Of a stretch of DNA of 64,000 bases, positions 15,300 through 26,399 are shown one piece after another. The position numbers and the translations under genes were made by a program. Origin of the DNA: Kuschelorhynchus macadamiae (Eukaryota; Arthropoda; Insecta; Coleoptera; Curculionidae); NCBI GenBank assembly GCA_030620095.1, contig JAUTXW010000110.1, positions 1,543,501-1,607,500 of the forward strand. The letters run 5' to 3'. The notes under the pieces are model-generated. The model had not been told where the DNA came from, searched no databases, and was given only the letters and a program-made list of their open reading frames with translations. Each line of letters begins with the position of its first letter. The first letter of the stretch is position 1.

Positions 15300-17370
15300 G
15301 AGGACTTTGCTGGTCAAACTCTATATTGAGAAGGGTACGTTCCTAAATGAAAAGTATATTCCATTTTTCCAGAAAATAAACTGATGACTAAGGAAAGGTG
15401 TGATAATATAAAACTTGGCCAATAAAACAAAAAAAAACCATCTTATACATCACAGGTCATATTAGGAATAATCTGTGTTGTATGGGTTAGAACCTAAACC
15501 GTATAGGGTAGGTTAAAGTAATGAATAATAGTTATTAAGGGGGCCAAAAAGAAAATCGGAATTTTAAAGAAAAAAGTCTAAATCATTGGTCGGCCACCCC
15601 TATAAGCGCGACACTAAGGGTTTTTATCTAATTAATTATTTACAGTTTCATTGGTATGTAACTATAATATGAAAAGTGATTACGTATAATGTTAAAGCTC
15701 CAGATAATTTTAAGTTTTTAAAGAACACTTTTTTTTAAGAAGGTTGTGTAGTTTAATTTATAGCCTTTAGAGTTTTTATAGACGTCTGTTTTTATACTTG
15801 TTTTTGTATATATATCCGCCCGAATGGAGATTGTCTCCATTCAAACGCGGAACAGAAAATTTTGAAAATACTAAATACGACTTTGGCGAAGCGTCAAAAA
15901 AAATGTTCTTTTCAGAACAAGAGTAGCAAACGGATCTACACCCGGAATGAAAACACATCCCATTTTTCCATCTACAAAGGACTAAGAATCAACGCAACAT
16001 CAAAAGTTACATTACGTAAGAATCTTTTCTTTTGATCTATTTATTTAAAAAACTTGTCTTCCTGCCCTCGACCGCCTTAGAATTTTATTAGGTGTTGTTG
16101 TAAAGGAATTTTTTATCAACGTATAAATAATATAAACATACATTAAGTTATGTCATGAGGATTACGTTGATCATGTTATTATAAACAAAAAATAGTTTTT
16201 TGTAAGAATACTACTTTATTTTTAATATGCGCGTCTTCCCTGCAACAACAACAGTAAAGATCCTTAGTGGTAGCAAAAATTCATTCTAAGGACAAGAAGC
16301 TAATAAAAGTGATGAAAAAACTGAGGAATACATTAAATTTAAATCTGAATATTCTTAAACAAAATTTTTAGAATAGACAAATTACTTTTCACAAATGTTT
16401 CTTTTTTTCTAGTTTTTGGAATTTAGAAAATTAAAAGTCCTTCCATTACAAAATGTATTATTATGCTTTTAATGTTAAAATTGTATCGTCTAGTAACAAA
16501 ATTAGGAATATTTTTTTTGATCTTTATATCACGAGAGAAACGAGACAAGGCGAGCGAGGGTGTCTCTCGAGCGAGCGAAGAGCGTTCTCGGCGAGACAAG
16601 AGGACCTATTTACTTTTGTGTGACGAGACAAGACGAAACAAAGTATCTGCTCTCGTTTCGCAACATCATTAATAGTTACATCAAGAAAGTAATTATTATA
16701 AATCATGAAACTATTGGATGTTAGTAACTCTTTCAGTTAACTGCCAACGTATTAAGAACAATTTTTACAAAAAGAATTATGGAAAGTTTTACCTCCAATG
16801 TATTTGATTTTATTAACTTACCCTTCGCCTATGATGTTTGCTCATCGTATGGACCCGAAATACACAACGCAACTAGCAAATGTAAGCAAGTTCAGATTTA
16901 TCAATTAATAAAACACTAAATAAAAAGATACGGACCAATACACCACGAATAAGATTTGCCAAATTTGGTAGAGGTTTGTCAAGTGAAAACTGTACTTTTT
17001 GGCACAAACGTGACGGCTTCAATCCCGCGCCGGTTTTTTCGTTTTGTTCAAATCCCGCTAATGTTTATTTTCCCACCAAAATGAAAGGAGCCGCTATTGT
17101 GGGAGATTCTGGCGTGTGCCAGCGAGTATACGAACGGGCGGAGTTTTATTTAAAGACATCACATTCCAGGCGATTGTCTGTGAAATATTTCGGAAGATCG
17201 ACCGTAAATCTTGCGCGAATTTTTAAAATCCCGTTTATCAGAACGAGGAAAACCAAGGATTTACGAGTTTAGTTAGGGAGCGATTATAATATATTCAAAG
17301 AGACCTTCCAGATTACTTCAGATTAACAGACCAATTTTGCAATGCAAAAAGTGGTCTTTACCGGAAATAA
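15298..17370. other. Unassigned, with a GA-rich block and a GC-richer island
   Basis: No gene can be supported. 16,529-16,650 is unusually purine/GAG-rich ('gagacaaggcgagcgaggg', 'gagcgagcgaagagcg'). 16,970-17,270 is clearly less AT-rich than its surroundings and holds a 98-codon open frame with no recognisable domain. It ends just before the foldback element and could be part of an older element or a host exon or promoter. Confidence 0.4.
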
Positions 17371-17459
17371 ATAATTTGCTAACCAGAATAAAAAACGTGC
17401 TACCATGGTAATTTATTAAAAAAACTTCACCAAATTTTAAACGTGTAATTAGCTTCACT

Positions 17460-19210
17460 AGTAATATACGCTACCCTAAAAATAATAATTTAATTCAGCG
17501 CTTAAGGGCAAGTTTATTCTTAGCAAAGTTTACTAAAACCGTGCGACCACCGCTATTTATAAATCAACCTTAGCGAAAATATAGTCCTAAGAGATACTTT
17601 ACGTGCACTTTAAGTTACTGTAAAAATAATTATTTAAATCCGCCCTTAAGGTTTACTTTACTCTTAAAGATTTTTACTAAAACCGTGCGATCACCGTTAT
17701 TTATAACTCAAACTCAACGAAATCACAGTCCTAAGAGACATTTTACAAGAGCTTTATGCTACCACAAAAATTATTATTTAATTCAGCCTTAAAGGGCTAT
17801 TTTATTCTTAAAGATTTTTACTAAAACAGTGCTATCACCGTTATTTATAAATCAAACACAACGAAAATATAGTCCTGAGTAACAATTTACAAGAGCTTTA
17901 TGCTACCATAAAAGTTATTATTTAATTCAGCCCTAAAGAGCTAATTTACTCCTAGAAATTTTTACTAAAACAATGCGACCACCGTTATTTATAAATCAAA
18001 CACAACAAAAATATAGTCCAAGAGACATTTTACAAAAGCTTTATGCGACCACACAAATTATTATTTAAATCAGCTCTAAAGGGCTACTTTACTCTTAAAC
18101 ATTTTTACTAAAATAGTGCGCCCACCATTATTTATGAATCAAACACAATGAAAACATAGTCCTGAGAAACATTTGACACAAGGTTTATGCTACCACAAAA
18201 ATTATTATTTAATTCAGCCCTGAAGGGCTACTTTCCTCTTAGACATTTTTACTAGAACAGTGCGACCACCGTTATTTATACATCAAACCCAACGAAAATA
18301 TAGTCCTGAGTGACAATTTACAAGAAGTTTATGCTACCACAAAAATTATTATTTAATTCAGCTCTAAAGGCTTACTTTATTCTTAAAGATTTTTGCTAAA
18401 ACAGTGCTACCACCGTTATTTATAAATCAAACACAACGAAAATATAGTCCTGAGTGACAATTTACAAGAGCTTTATGCTACCATAAAAGTTAGTATTTAA
18501 TTCAGCCCTAAAGAGCTACTTTACTCTTAGAAATTTTTACTAAAACAGTGCGACCACCGTCATTTATAAATCAAACACAAAGAAAATATAGTCTTGAAAG
18601 ACATTTTACAAGAGCTTTATGCTACTACAAAAATTATTATTTAATTCAGCCCTAAAGGGCTTCTTTATTCTTCAAAAATTTTACTAAAACAGTGCGACCA
18701 CCGTCATTTATAAATCAAACACAACGAAAATATAGTCTTGAAAGACATTTTACAAGAGCTTTATGCTACCACAAAAATTATTATTTAATTTAGCCCTAAA
18801 GGGCTAATTTACTTTTAAAGATTTCTACTAAAACCGTGCGACCACCTTTATTTATAACTCAAACTCAACAAAAATATTGTCCTGCTAGACATTTTAAAAG
18901 AACTGTATGCCACCATAAGAAATATTGCCTAATTCAGCTCTTAAGGGCTACTTTACTTGAATTTTTTACTAAAATTATGAGACCACCGCTATTTATAAAC
19001 CAAACTCAACGAAAATATATGCCTGGGACAAACTTTAAAAGTACTTTATGCTACCATCAAAATACTTACTTAATTCAGCCCTTAGGTGCTACTTTACTCT
19101 TAACGAAAATTACTAAAACCGTGCGATCACCGGTATTTATAAATCAATCTTAGCGAAAATATAGTCCTGAGTGATGTTCCATAAGGGCTTTAAGTTATTG
19201 TAAAAATAAA
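17460..19210 (+). repeat. Left arm: 12 tandem ~145-bp units
   Basis: The landmark 'gtgcgaccaccg' and its variants recur at about 17,543, 17,686, 17,831, 17,976, 18,118, 18,262, 18,408, 18,549, 18,694, 18,836, 18,977 and 19,121, giving 12 units. Each unit contains a short palindrome AGCCCTAAAGGGCT. The outermost units on both sides are the most diverged, as expected if the array is homogenised from the inside. Confidence 0.95.
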
Positions 19211-19490
19211 TATTTAAATCAGTCAAAAGAGTGATTTTACGGAAAATATTTTTTTGGGATGCTGATTTAGTTGAAAGCACCAAAGTAGTGATTTATGGTA
19301 TTAAGTATCCTTACATTTGTTCCTAGGGCGTAAAAGCATGTTACGCCTTTTTTCAGCATTATAGAGGGCGGAAAATACGTTTGCGCTCAAAAAAAATTAA
19401 TTTTAAGGTATAAAGCGTCTTTTTTGTTATTTTATGCTCGATGGCATATTTTAATTAAAACAGGATTATACTTTTGTTATAATACCATAA
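19210..19490. other. Unique core of the foldback element
   Basis: About 280 bp between the arms. It contains 'gggcgtaaaagcatgttacgcc' near 19,326-19,347, a local inverted repeat. No open frame of note. Confidence 0.7.
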
Positions 19491-21225
19491 TATAGTCCTG
19501 AGAGCTCTCGTAAATTGTCACTCCGGACTATATTTTCGTTGTGTTTGATTTATAAATAACGGTGGTCGCACTGTTTTAGTAAAATCTTGAAGAGTAAAGT
19601 AGCCCTTTAGAGCTGAATTAAATAATAATTTTTGTGGTAGCATAAAGCTCTTGTAAATTGTCACTCAGGACTATATTTTCGTTGAGCTTGATTTATAAAT
19701 AACGGTGGTAGCACTGTTTTATGAAAAAATGCCTAAGAATAAAGTAGCCCTTTAAGCCCAAATTAAATTATAATTTTTATGGTAGCATAAAGGTCTTGTA
19801 AAATGCCTCTCAGGACTATATTTTCGTTGTGTTTAATTTATAAATAACGGTGGTCGCAGTGTTTAAGTAAAAATTTTGAAGAGTAAAGTAGCCCTTTAGA
19901 GCTGAATTAAATAATAATTTTTATGGTAGCATAAAGCTCTTGTAAATTGACACTCAGGACTATATTTTCGTTGTGCTTGATTTATAAATAACGGTGGTAG
20001 CACTGTTTTAGCAAAAAATGCCTAAGAATAAAGTAGCCCTTGAAGCCTGAATTAAATTATAATTTTTATGGTAGCATAAAGCTCTTGTAAAATGCCTCTC
20101 AGGACTATATTTTCGTTGTGTTTAATTTATAAATAACGGTGGTCGCAGTGTTTAAGTAAAAATTTTGAAGAGTAAAGTAGCCCTTTAGAGCTGAATTAAA
20201 TAATAATTTTTATGGTAGCATAAAGCTCTTGTAAATTGTCACTCAGGACTATATTTTCGTTGTGTTTGATTTATAAATACCGGTGGTCGCACTGTTTTAG
20301 TAAAAATGTTTAAGAGTAAAGCAGCCCTTTAAGGCTGAACTAAATAATAATTTTTGTGGTAGCATAAAGCTCTTGTAAAATGTCTTTCTAGACTATATTT
20401 TCGTTGTGTTTGATTCATAAATAACGGTGGTCGCACTGTTTTAGTAAAAATGTTTAAGAGTAAAGTAGCCCTTTAGGGCTGAATCAAATAATAATTTTTG
20501 AGGTAGCATAAAGTTCTTGTAAAATGTCTTTTAGGACTTTATTTTCGTTGTGTTTCATTTATAAATAACGGTGGTCGCACTGTTTTAGTAAAAATTTTGA
20601 AGAATAAATTAGCCCTTTAGGGCTGAATTAAATAATAATTTTTATGGTAGCATAAAGCTCTTGTAAATTGTCACTCAGGACTATATTTTCGTTGTGTTTG
20701 ATTTAGAAATAACGGTGGTCGCACTGTTTTAGTAAAAATGTTTAAGACTAAAGTAGCCCTTTAGGGCCGAATTAAATAATAATTCTTAGGGTTACTTAAA
20801 GTCCTTGTAGAGTGTCTCTCAGGACTAAATTTTTGTTGAGTTTGGTTTATAAATAGCGGTGGTCGCACAGTTTTGTTAAAAATATCTAAGAGTAAAGTAT
20901 CCTTTTAAGGGCTGATTTAAATAATAATGTTTACGGGTACTTGAAATCCTTGTAGAGTATTTCTAAATACAAAATTTTTGTTTAGGTTGGTTTATAAATA
21001 GCAGTGGTCGCACGGTTTTAATAAATATTATTAAGAGTAAACTAGCCCTTAAGGGCTGAATTAAATCATTATTTTTACGGTAACCGAATGCCCTTACAGA
21101 GTGTCTCTTAACTATGTTTTCGTTAAGTTAGGTTTATAAATAGCGGTGGTCGCACGATTTTAGTAATTTTTTTTAGGAGTAAAGTAGCCCTTGAGGGCTA
21201 AATTGAATAATTATTTTTATGGTAG
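19490..21225 (-). repeat. Right arm: 12 tandem ~145-bp units, inverted
   Basis: The landmark 'cggtggtcgcac' and variants recur at about 19,560, 19,703, 19,849, 19,993, 20,139, 20,281, 20,426, 20,570, 20,714, 20,859, 21,004 and 21,146, giving 12 units, the same number as in the left arm. A two-unit higher-order repeat (~290 bp) is visible: the segment at 19,796-19,950 is repeated almost exactly at 20,086-20,240. Confidence 0.95.
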
Positions 21226-21584
21226 CGTGTACTGCTAGAGAAGCCAATTACATGTTTATAGTTTGCTGAAGTTTTTTTCAATAATTAAGATGGTAGCATG
21301 TTTTTTATTCTGGTCAGCAAATTATGCACACCCGTCTTTACCCAAAAATGTTTTCTACTTCTCACTCTGATTATTTTCGTTATCAGAAATATTAGCAACA
21401 CATTTCTTCTTATGCAACATGCAGTTTTACTGCTGACAAAATCGTATGTGCATTTGTATAGAATATGCAGATAGCCTGCAAATCAGTATAGCTTTCGAGT
21501 CTATTTATAAAATGAAACAAGAAAGTCTGTATGTATAACGTGTATTCTATCTCTCTGCAAATATGTACAGAATGTAGAGAATCT

Positions 21585-22203
21585 TTGGAAAACGTACCTC
21601 TGCAAAGTTATTTTAATCTTATATGAATATGACATCAAGATGGGGCACCGCCACATAATGTCGCCCCTGTAAGTGAGTTTTTAAACAAATTCAAATTCAA
21701 AAACATTTATTGTGTAAAGATAAAAAATTACAGTCATTATTACACACAAGGACAAGGTGCACTAGATGCCAGCCCTAAATGTCAAAATAGATGAAAACAT
21801 TAAGAGGAAAACAAAACACAAAAAAAAGACAATAATTAAAACATATTAAGATTAAAAGCTTTTAAACTTTGTCTGACCTCCTGCTTTAGTGTTCGTTTCA
21901 CAGTGAGCTTGGATTTAGAAGTGAAGCCTGCTATAATATGTGGATTGGCCGAAACGGGGTTATTTATTGGCTATCAAATAGCCCAGGTCTAACTCCGTTA
22001 GATATTTTTTTAAGCGGATATTTAAGAGACGAGGTCTATAGAGAAAGAAGCAGAACGTTGGAAGATTTAAGAGAAAAAATTGTGGAAATCATATGTTAAT
22101 TAAATACTAATCCTTTTAATTTTATTTCAAATTAAATTAATAAATTGGAAGAGGAATACAGAAATTGTATAGAAAATGATGGTGGTCATATCCAACATTT
22201 ATA
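21585..22203 (+). pseudogene. Tc1/mariner-type transposase C-terminal half, split by a non-LTR insertion
   Basis: The frame SLENVPLQSYFNLI, two TGA codons where Trp would fit, then HQDGAPPHNVAPVSEFLNKF (to about 21,690) carries the second catalytic Asp (QDG). After the insertion at about 21,690-21,940 the same protein resumes with WIGRNGVIYWLSNSPGLTPLD, giving the third catalytic Asp. It then reads YLRDEVYRERSRTLEDLREK and the C-terminal CIENDGGHIQHL, with a stop at about 22,203. With the insertion removed, about 39 residues separate the two Asp. A TAA near 22,098 and missing codons make it inactive. Confidence 0.75.
21690..21940 (-). mobile_element. 3' end of a CR1-like non-LTR retrotransposon (5' truncated)
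   Basis: On the minus strand the segment encodes the last ~30 residues of an RT-type ORF2 (KLTVKRTLKQEVRQSLKAFN ... MF*). It is followed by a 3' UTR ending in ATTTGAATTTGAATTTG-type repeats, the same tail as the large CR1-like element ending near 55,980. It interrupts a transposase reading frame, which marks it as the younger insertion. Confidence 0.65.
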
Positions 22204-22844
22204 AAATTTATAGTTTATTTGTTTAATAGTTGTTGTGGTTAATTGTTTTTTATTCCTAAGTTGCAAAAAAATAAAATTAAATACTTGTTATGTTATAAAA
22301 TTAAATCTTAAATTTTAAAATATAAAAACGTTTAACATAATGTTTGTTAAAATTTTATTAAGAATAGCTAACAGGTAATAAAATAAAATAATAGTCGTTT
22401 TTCTTTTTTGCAATCATTTCGTGATCTCATTGCTAAATGATTATAGTTAAATTTTAAAATATAGTAATAACGGCAGGACCGAGAGAAATGTCTACGTGTG
22501 TTGGTGTATTTTTCCCATGGCTACATACTCTTATTACTTTCGTAGTTTACAAAATAAACGCAGCAACCTGTGATTTCGGTCCATGGCTACTATGATTAAT
22601 AAATAATAAACCTTATTTCAAGATTTTTAAAGCAATATAGAGCGAAAACGGCTGAACCAAATATAGACATGTTATAAATTTTTGACAAGAAGAAAATGAG
22701 TTGTATCCAAATATCAACAAAAATATATTTTGGACCACCCTGTATGCGGGTCACCTAAAACCCAATAATTTTTGTATTTAAAGTTTTTTTGTACCTGCTT
22801 AAATAAAGATTGGAAAAATTGTTAAATTATAAAACAACATCCGG
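22204..22844. other. No gene seen
   Basis: AT-rich DNA. 'accaccctgtat' at 22,733 matches the ends of mariner-like elements, so TE-end remnants are likely. Confidence 0.35.
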
Positions 22845-24983
22845 TACAGGATTCTGCCGTACATTTTGGCACCTACCTAGAGAGTTTATTTCAATAGATA
22901 CCGAAATTTCGTAAATACAGAAGTTGCAGGATTTTTTATAAGTCATCAGAATTTGTTATCATAAATGCGAAAATATTTTTAGAAATGTCAAATTTTGAGA
23001 GTATGACATTTTTTTAATGGATGACACTGTATATTACCTCGAATTCTTAAAGATCACCCTGTATATTATCTCGAATTCTTAAAGATCTTCTTTTTCTGAT
23101 TTCAAAATATATGATATATATGAGTTTAAATATTTAAATAATGCTAAATATTAATTTCCCCTGAAACAAAGTGAGCCGTGATCAAGGGAACGATAACATT
23201 CTTTAAATATTTAAGCGCTAATACACGGAATTTATTAAAATATATATTTGAAATCAGAAAAAAAGATCTTTAAGAATTCGAGATAATATACAGGGTGTCC
23301 TGTTTAAAAAAACTGTCAACCTGTCAAAATTTGACATTTCGAAAATATTTTCGCATTTATGTTAACACATTCTGATGACTCATAAAAACCCTGCAACTGT
23401 AGCAGGGTTATCGAGCGGTTATTTATTATATTTAAAATTATTTATTTATTTTATTTATTTATTTGAAGCTTAGCGGGCAACCCTGTCACAATACTGAAAT
23501 TAACTAATATATGATAAGTAAAATCAAAGGTACTCTGTAGGCTTCTTCGTAAATTATAATTTAACATGTTATCAATTATAATTGTTAGTATAAATTGAAT
23601 TAAACATTTTATCTCACCAATTCTGCGGCCATATAAACTCGAACAACAGCAAACTGTAACAACGATGGTATCTTTTTCTTGAATATATATTTATTTTAAG
23701 TGGTTTATTTAAATAAAAGATTTGGTTTTATAAAAACAACTTAAAAATTTATTAACAAAAGTAAAGTAAGTGAAATTCTGTACAAAAATAATACATAAAC
23801 CTAATAACAAAAAAAAAGTGTTTAAATCTAACAAATGAGGAAATTATCTTAAAATCCCCAACCTTAGTACAAAAGAAAAGAAAACAAAAATCTTTAAATA
23901 AAATGTAAATTTAACTTTTGAAAACCAGTTACTCCCCGGATAAATCATAGAATAAAAATAAAATATCTTTGAAAAATCCCTCAACTTTAATATCCCACTG
24001 TATACGTAAAGCCCCATAAACCACCACAAAAGAAGAATTTAGGATCAACTATAAGAAACAAAACTCTGACACAGACTGACTTTTAGACTTTCCGTAAAAT
24101 ACAAAGTTAGCTCAGCTATTACTAGATCCACCCCTTAGACCAATCCCCTCTTTGATTTTATTAGTCAGGACGAAACGAATAAAGCTGTGAATGATGAAGC
24201 TTAAGTCACTACTCTAAACTTTAAGTTCGGAACTTCGTCTTAGAAATACGAGGTGTCACCCATGATAATAAAAAGTTAATAATAGATTAAAATGATATTC
24301 CCTTCAATTCTTAGTCCTAAGATTACGTATATAATTTAATATATAAGCCTATACTAACTTATCCACATTATGGGTCAGAAAGAAAGGCACGAAAAACCCT
24401 TTCAGTTTATCTTTTCTGAAGAGAAAATTATGCCCGAAAACATGACTTTTCGGTAATGTTCCTATTACAAAGTACTTTATTGTATTTTCAACATAGTAAA
24501 TTGACCATTTATTATCATTGCATCGAACCAAATAAAATGTTTCAATTAATATTTGCAAGAAGTTAAATTAAACAGACCAAAGAAAGATTACCATGAAACA
24601 GGGAACATATGGGATCATAAACCTTCGAAAAGGAAGGCATAAATTTTAACCTTTTAAGAAAGCTTATCCATAAATCTGTCTATACTCTAAAATATAGCAT
24701 TTGGGATATATGATACTTTATTTAGGGTTTAAAATTCTCGAACTAATATTAGACAAACTTACTTATAATTCTTGTGAAATAATCAAGCCTGTTTAAGCGT
24801 GAACATGAGAACCAACGGTTTTAGTAAAATATTGCTTGAATTATATTTAGAATATATAAAAATATATACTCTATACCGTTGTTATAGTCTATTCTGTTAC
24901 ACAACTTTTCTATTTACAAAATTTCGGTATCTATTCAAATAAACTCTTTAGATAGGTGCCAAAATATACGGGAAAACCCTATA
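22845..24983. mobile_element. Palindromic (foldback/MITE-like) element, interrupted
   Basis: The left arm starts with 'tacaggattctgccgtacat' and runs through 'ttttggcacctac', 'accgaaatttcgtaaatac' and 'gcgaaaatatttttagaaat'. The right arm carries the complement in reverse order: 'atttcgaaaatattttcgc' at 23,335, then after an insertion 'gtatttac'-type, 'ttcggtatct' and 'aggtgccaaaatatacgg' up to 24,983. The centre includes the inverted pair 'cgaattcttaaagatc' and 'gatctttaagaattcg', and ends of the 'ACACCCTGTAT/ATACAGGGTGT' type. Without the insertion the element is about 630 bp and non-coding. Confidence 0.8.
23398..24901. mobile_element. 1504-bp TG...CA insertion flanked by CAAC: solo-LTR-like
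   Basis: The insertion starts TGTAGCAGGG and ends CTGTTACA, and is flanked by CAAC on both sides (23,394-23,397 and 24,902-24,905). Removing it together with one CAAC restores the right arm of the palindromic element in register ('ccctgcaac' + 'ttttctatttac' versus the complement of the left arm). TG...CA ends with a 4-bp duplication are typical of LTR retrotransposons. No gag or pol coding is present, so a solo LTR is the simplest reading. The interior has no open frame above ~70 codons. Confidence 0.7.
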
Positions 24984-25299
24984 CATCGAGTAATGCACCC
25001 CTTCGGCTCAAAAGATGTTGGACAAGACTAGAGAAGTCAAAAAAAAATATGTTCTTGTAAACAGGCAAAAAGATTCATGGTTGCCAATCAATGTAATTTA
25101 AAACGCTACATGTAACAAAATATCAAATTCGCACCCCCCCGACATGGAAGTCTAAGTTCACAGATATACGTATCTCCCTCTCCGCATTCAGACTCACAGT
25201 CAATTCAAAAATACACCCACCAACAGCGAGCATTTCAATATCTTCAACAGGAAACACCAGTTTCCTCTCCACTTGGACACACGTCCGGCTTAATGCTAT

Positions 25300-25600
25300 T
25301 GACTTTAAAGTTTGGTAAACAATTAAGGTTCGTATGGGGGTGAGATGGTAACTTTTGGTAAAAATTCATAAAAAAACATTACTAAAAAGCTACTAATTCA
25401 GTTTATGTCAATTTTTCAACACAAATCAAATGAGACGTAAGTATAATTATAATTAAATGTTTAAAATATCAGTATCAAAAAACTACTTTTACAATTATGT
25501 TGAAATTTTGCATCAAAATCAAGTATGAAACAGGAATTGGTCTGGGGTTGATAAAATTTTGTCAATATGTCAAACAATAAAAATAACTAAATTAAAAATA
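25300..25600 (+). repeat. Family R repeat, degenerate fragment
   Basis: Contains the recurrent phrases 'tttggtaaacaattaagg', 'atggggg.gag.tggtaa' and 'ctactaattcag' shared with the better copies downstream. Confidence 0.5.
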
Positions 25601-26399
25601 AACTGCCAACAAATAAAAACAAGATTTTAAAAATGGTATACTGGAGTATCGAATCAGTGATTTTATTTAAGTAGGTGCGGTAAATGAATGAAAAACCAAA
25701 TGTAAAAACACTTTAATCAACGTAAGTAGCTTTTAATTGTGAAAAAATGACTTAGATTTTCTGAAAATGTTACTTATATAGTCATCAACACCATATTTCG
25801 CAACACGACGAAACTCTTATTTTTTTGAATATATTTTTTTTTCGTTATACCGTCTAAAAACAAAAAATATTCTTTATTTCAAAAACGGTTAGTTTTTTTA
25901 AAAATCGATTAGTTAAATTTATTTTATCTCTGATGGAAGGATGAAACAGCCTAAAAGTGATTTTTTTTAGGTCACACCGATTTGATTGAAATTTGCATTA
26001 AGAATAGTTTAGATAAATGTTTTGCCAGGATTAGATTTTGGAGGTCATGGGTGTAGATCTTCGATAGTTTTAAATAGATAGAAGTTGAAAATAGAAATAA
26101 TTGGATTATCTCGATATCAAAAAATTATGGAATTTATTGCCGTATAATCTTGACTTTTTTTTTGGCTTGCTAATTTATATTTTTGAAAGAATTACTAAAT
26201 TCTACTTTATCCAAAACTCTTCACGTATAAAATTCCATTACGTTCAGGTAATACAGTTCACATTTGAATAAAATTATGTTCTAATAATTTTATACAAATT
26301 CTATAAACTAATTTAATATTTCATTTTTTTTTTACTATTACCAACTATATGACTACACAAAATGTACTGTAGGGGATTTCTGTACGAGGCAAATGGATA

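Larger units (their letters stand above)
17371..21325. mobile_element. Foldback-type element with satellite-like arms
   Basis: The left start 'ataatttgctaaccagaat' and the right end 'attctggtcagcaaattat' are inverted copies. Inverted similarity continues inward through 'tgctaccat' and 'aaaaaaacttca' into two tandem arrays in opposite orientation. Total length is 3,955 bp. Long inverted repeats built of tandem subrepeats around a small unique core are the architecture of Foldback (FB)-type transposons and some Mutator-like foldbacks. The core (19,210-19,490) has no coding capacity, so the element is non-autonomous. I could not find a clear target duplication: the flanks are 'ccggaaataa' and 'gcacacccgt'. 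Confidence 0.8.

Noticed and set aside
17030..17060. tRNA B-box-like string 'gttcaaatccc'
   Set aside because: No A box, acceptor stem or cloverleaf could be built around it.
18836..19153. 105-codon frame crossing satellite units
   Set aside because: Repeat translation; the frame is not maintained between units.
17371..21325. CRISPR-like array
   Set aside because: Units are ~145 bp, contiguous, without spacers, and in mirror orientation; the DNA is eukaryotic.
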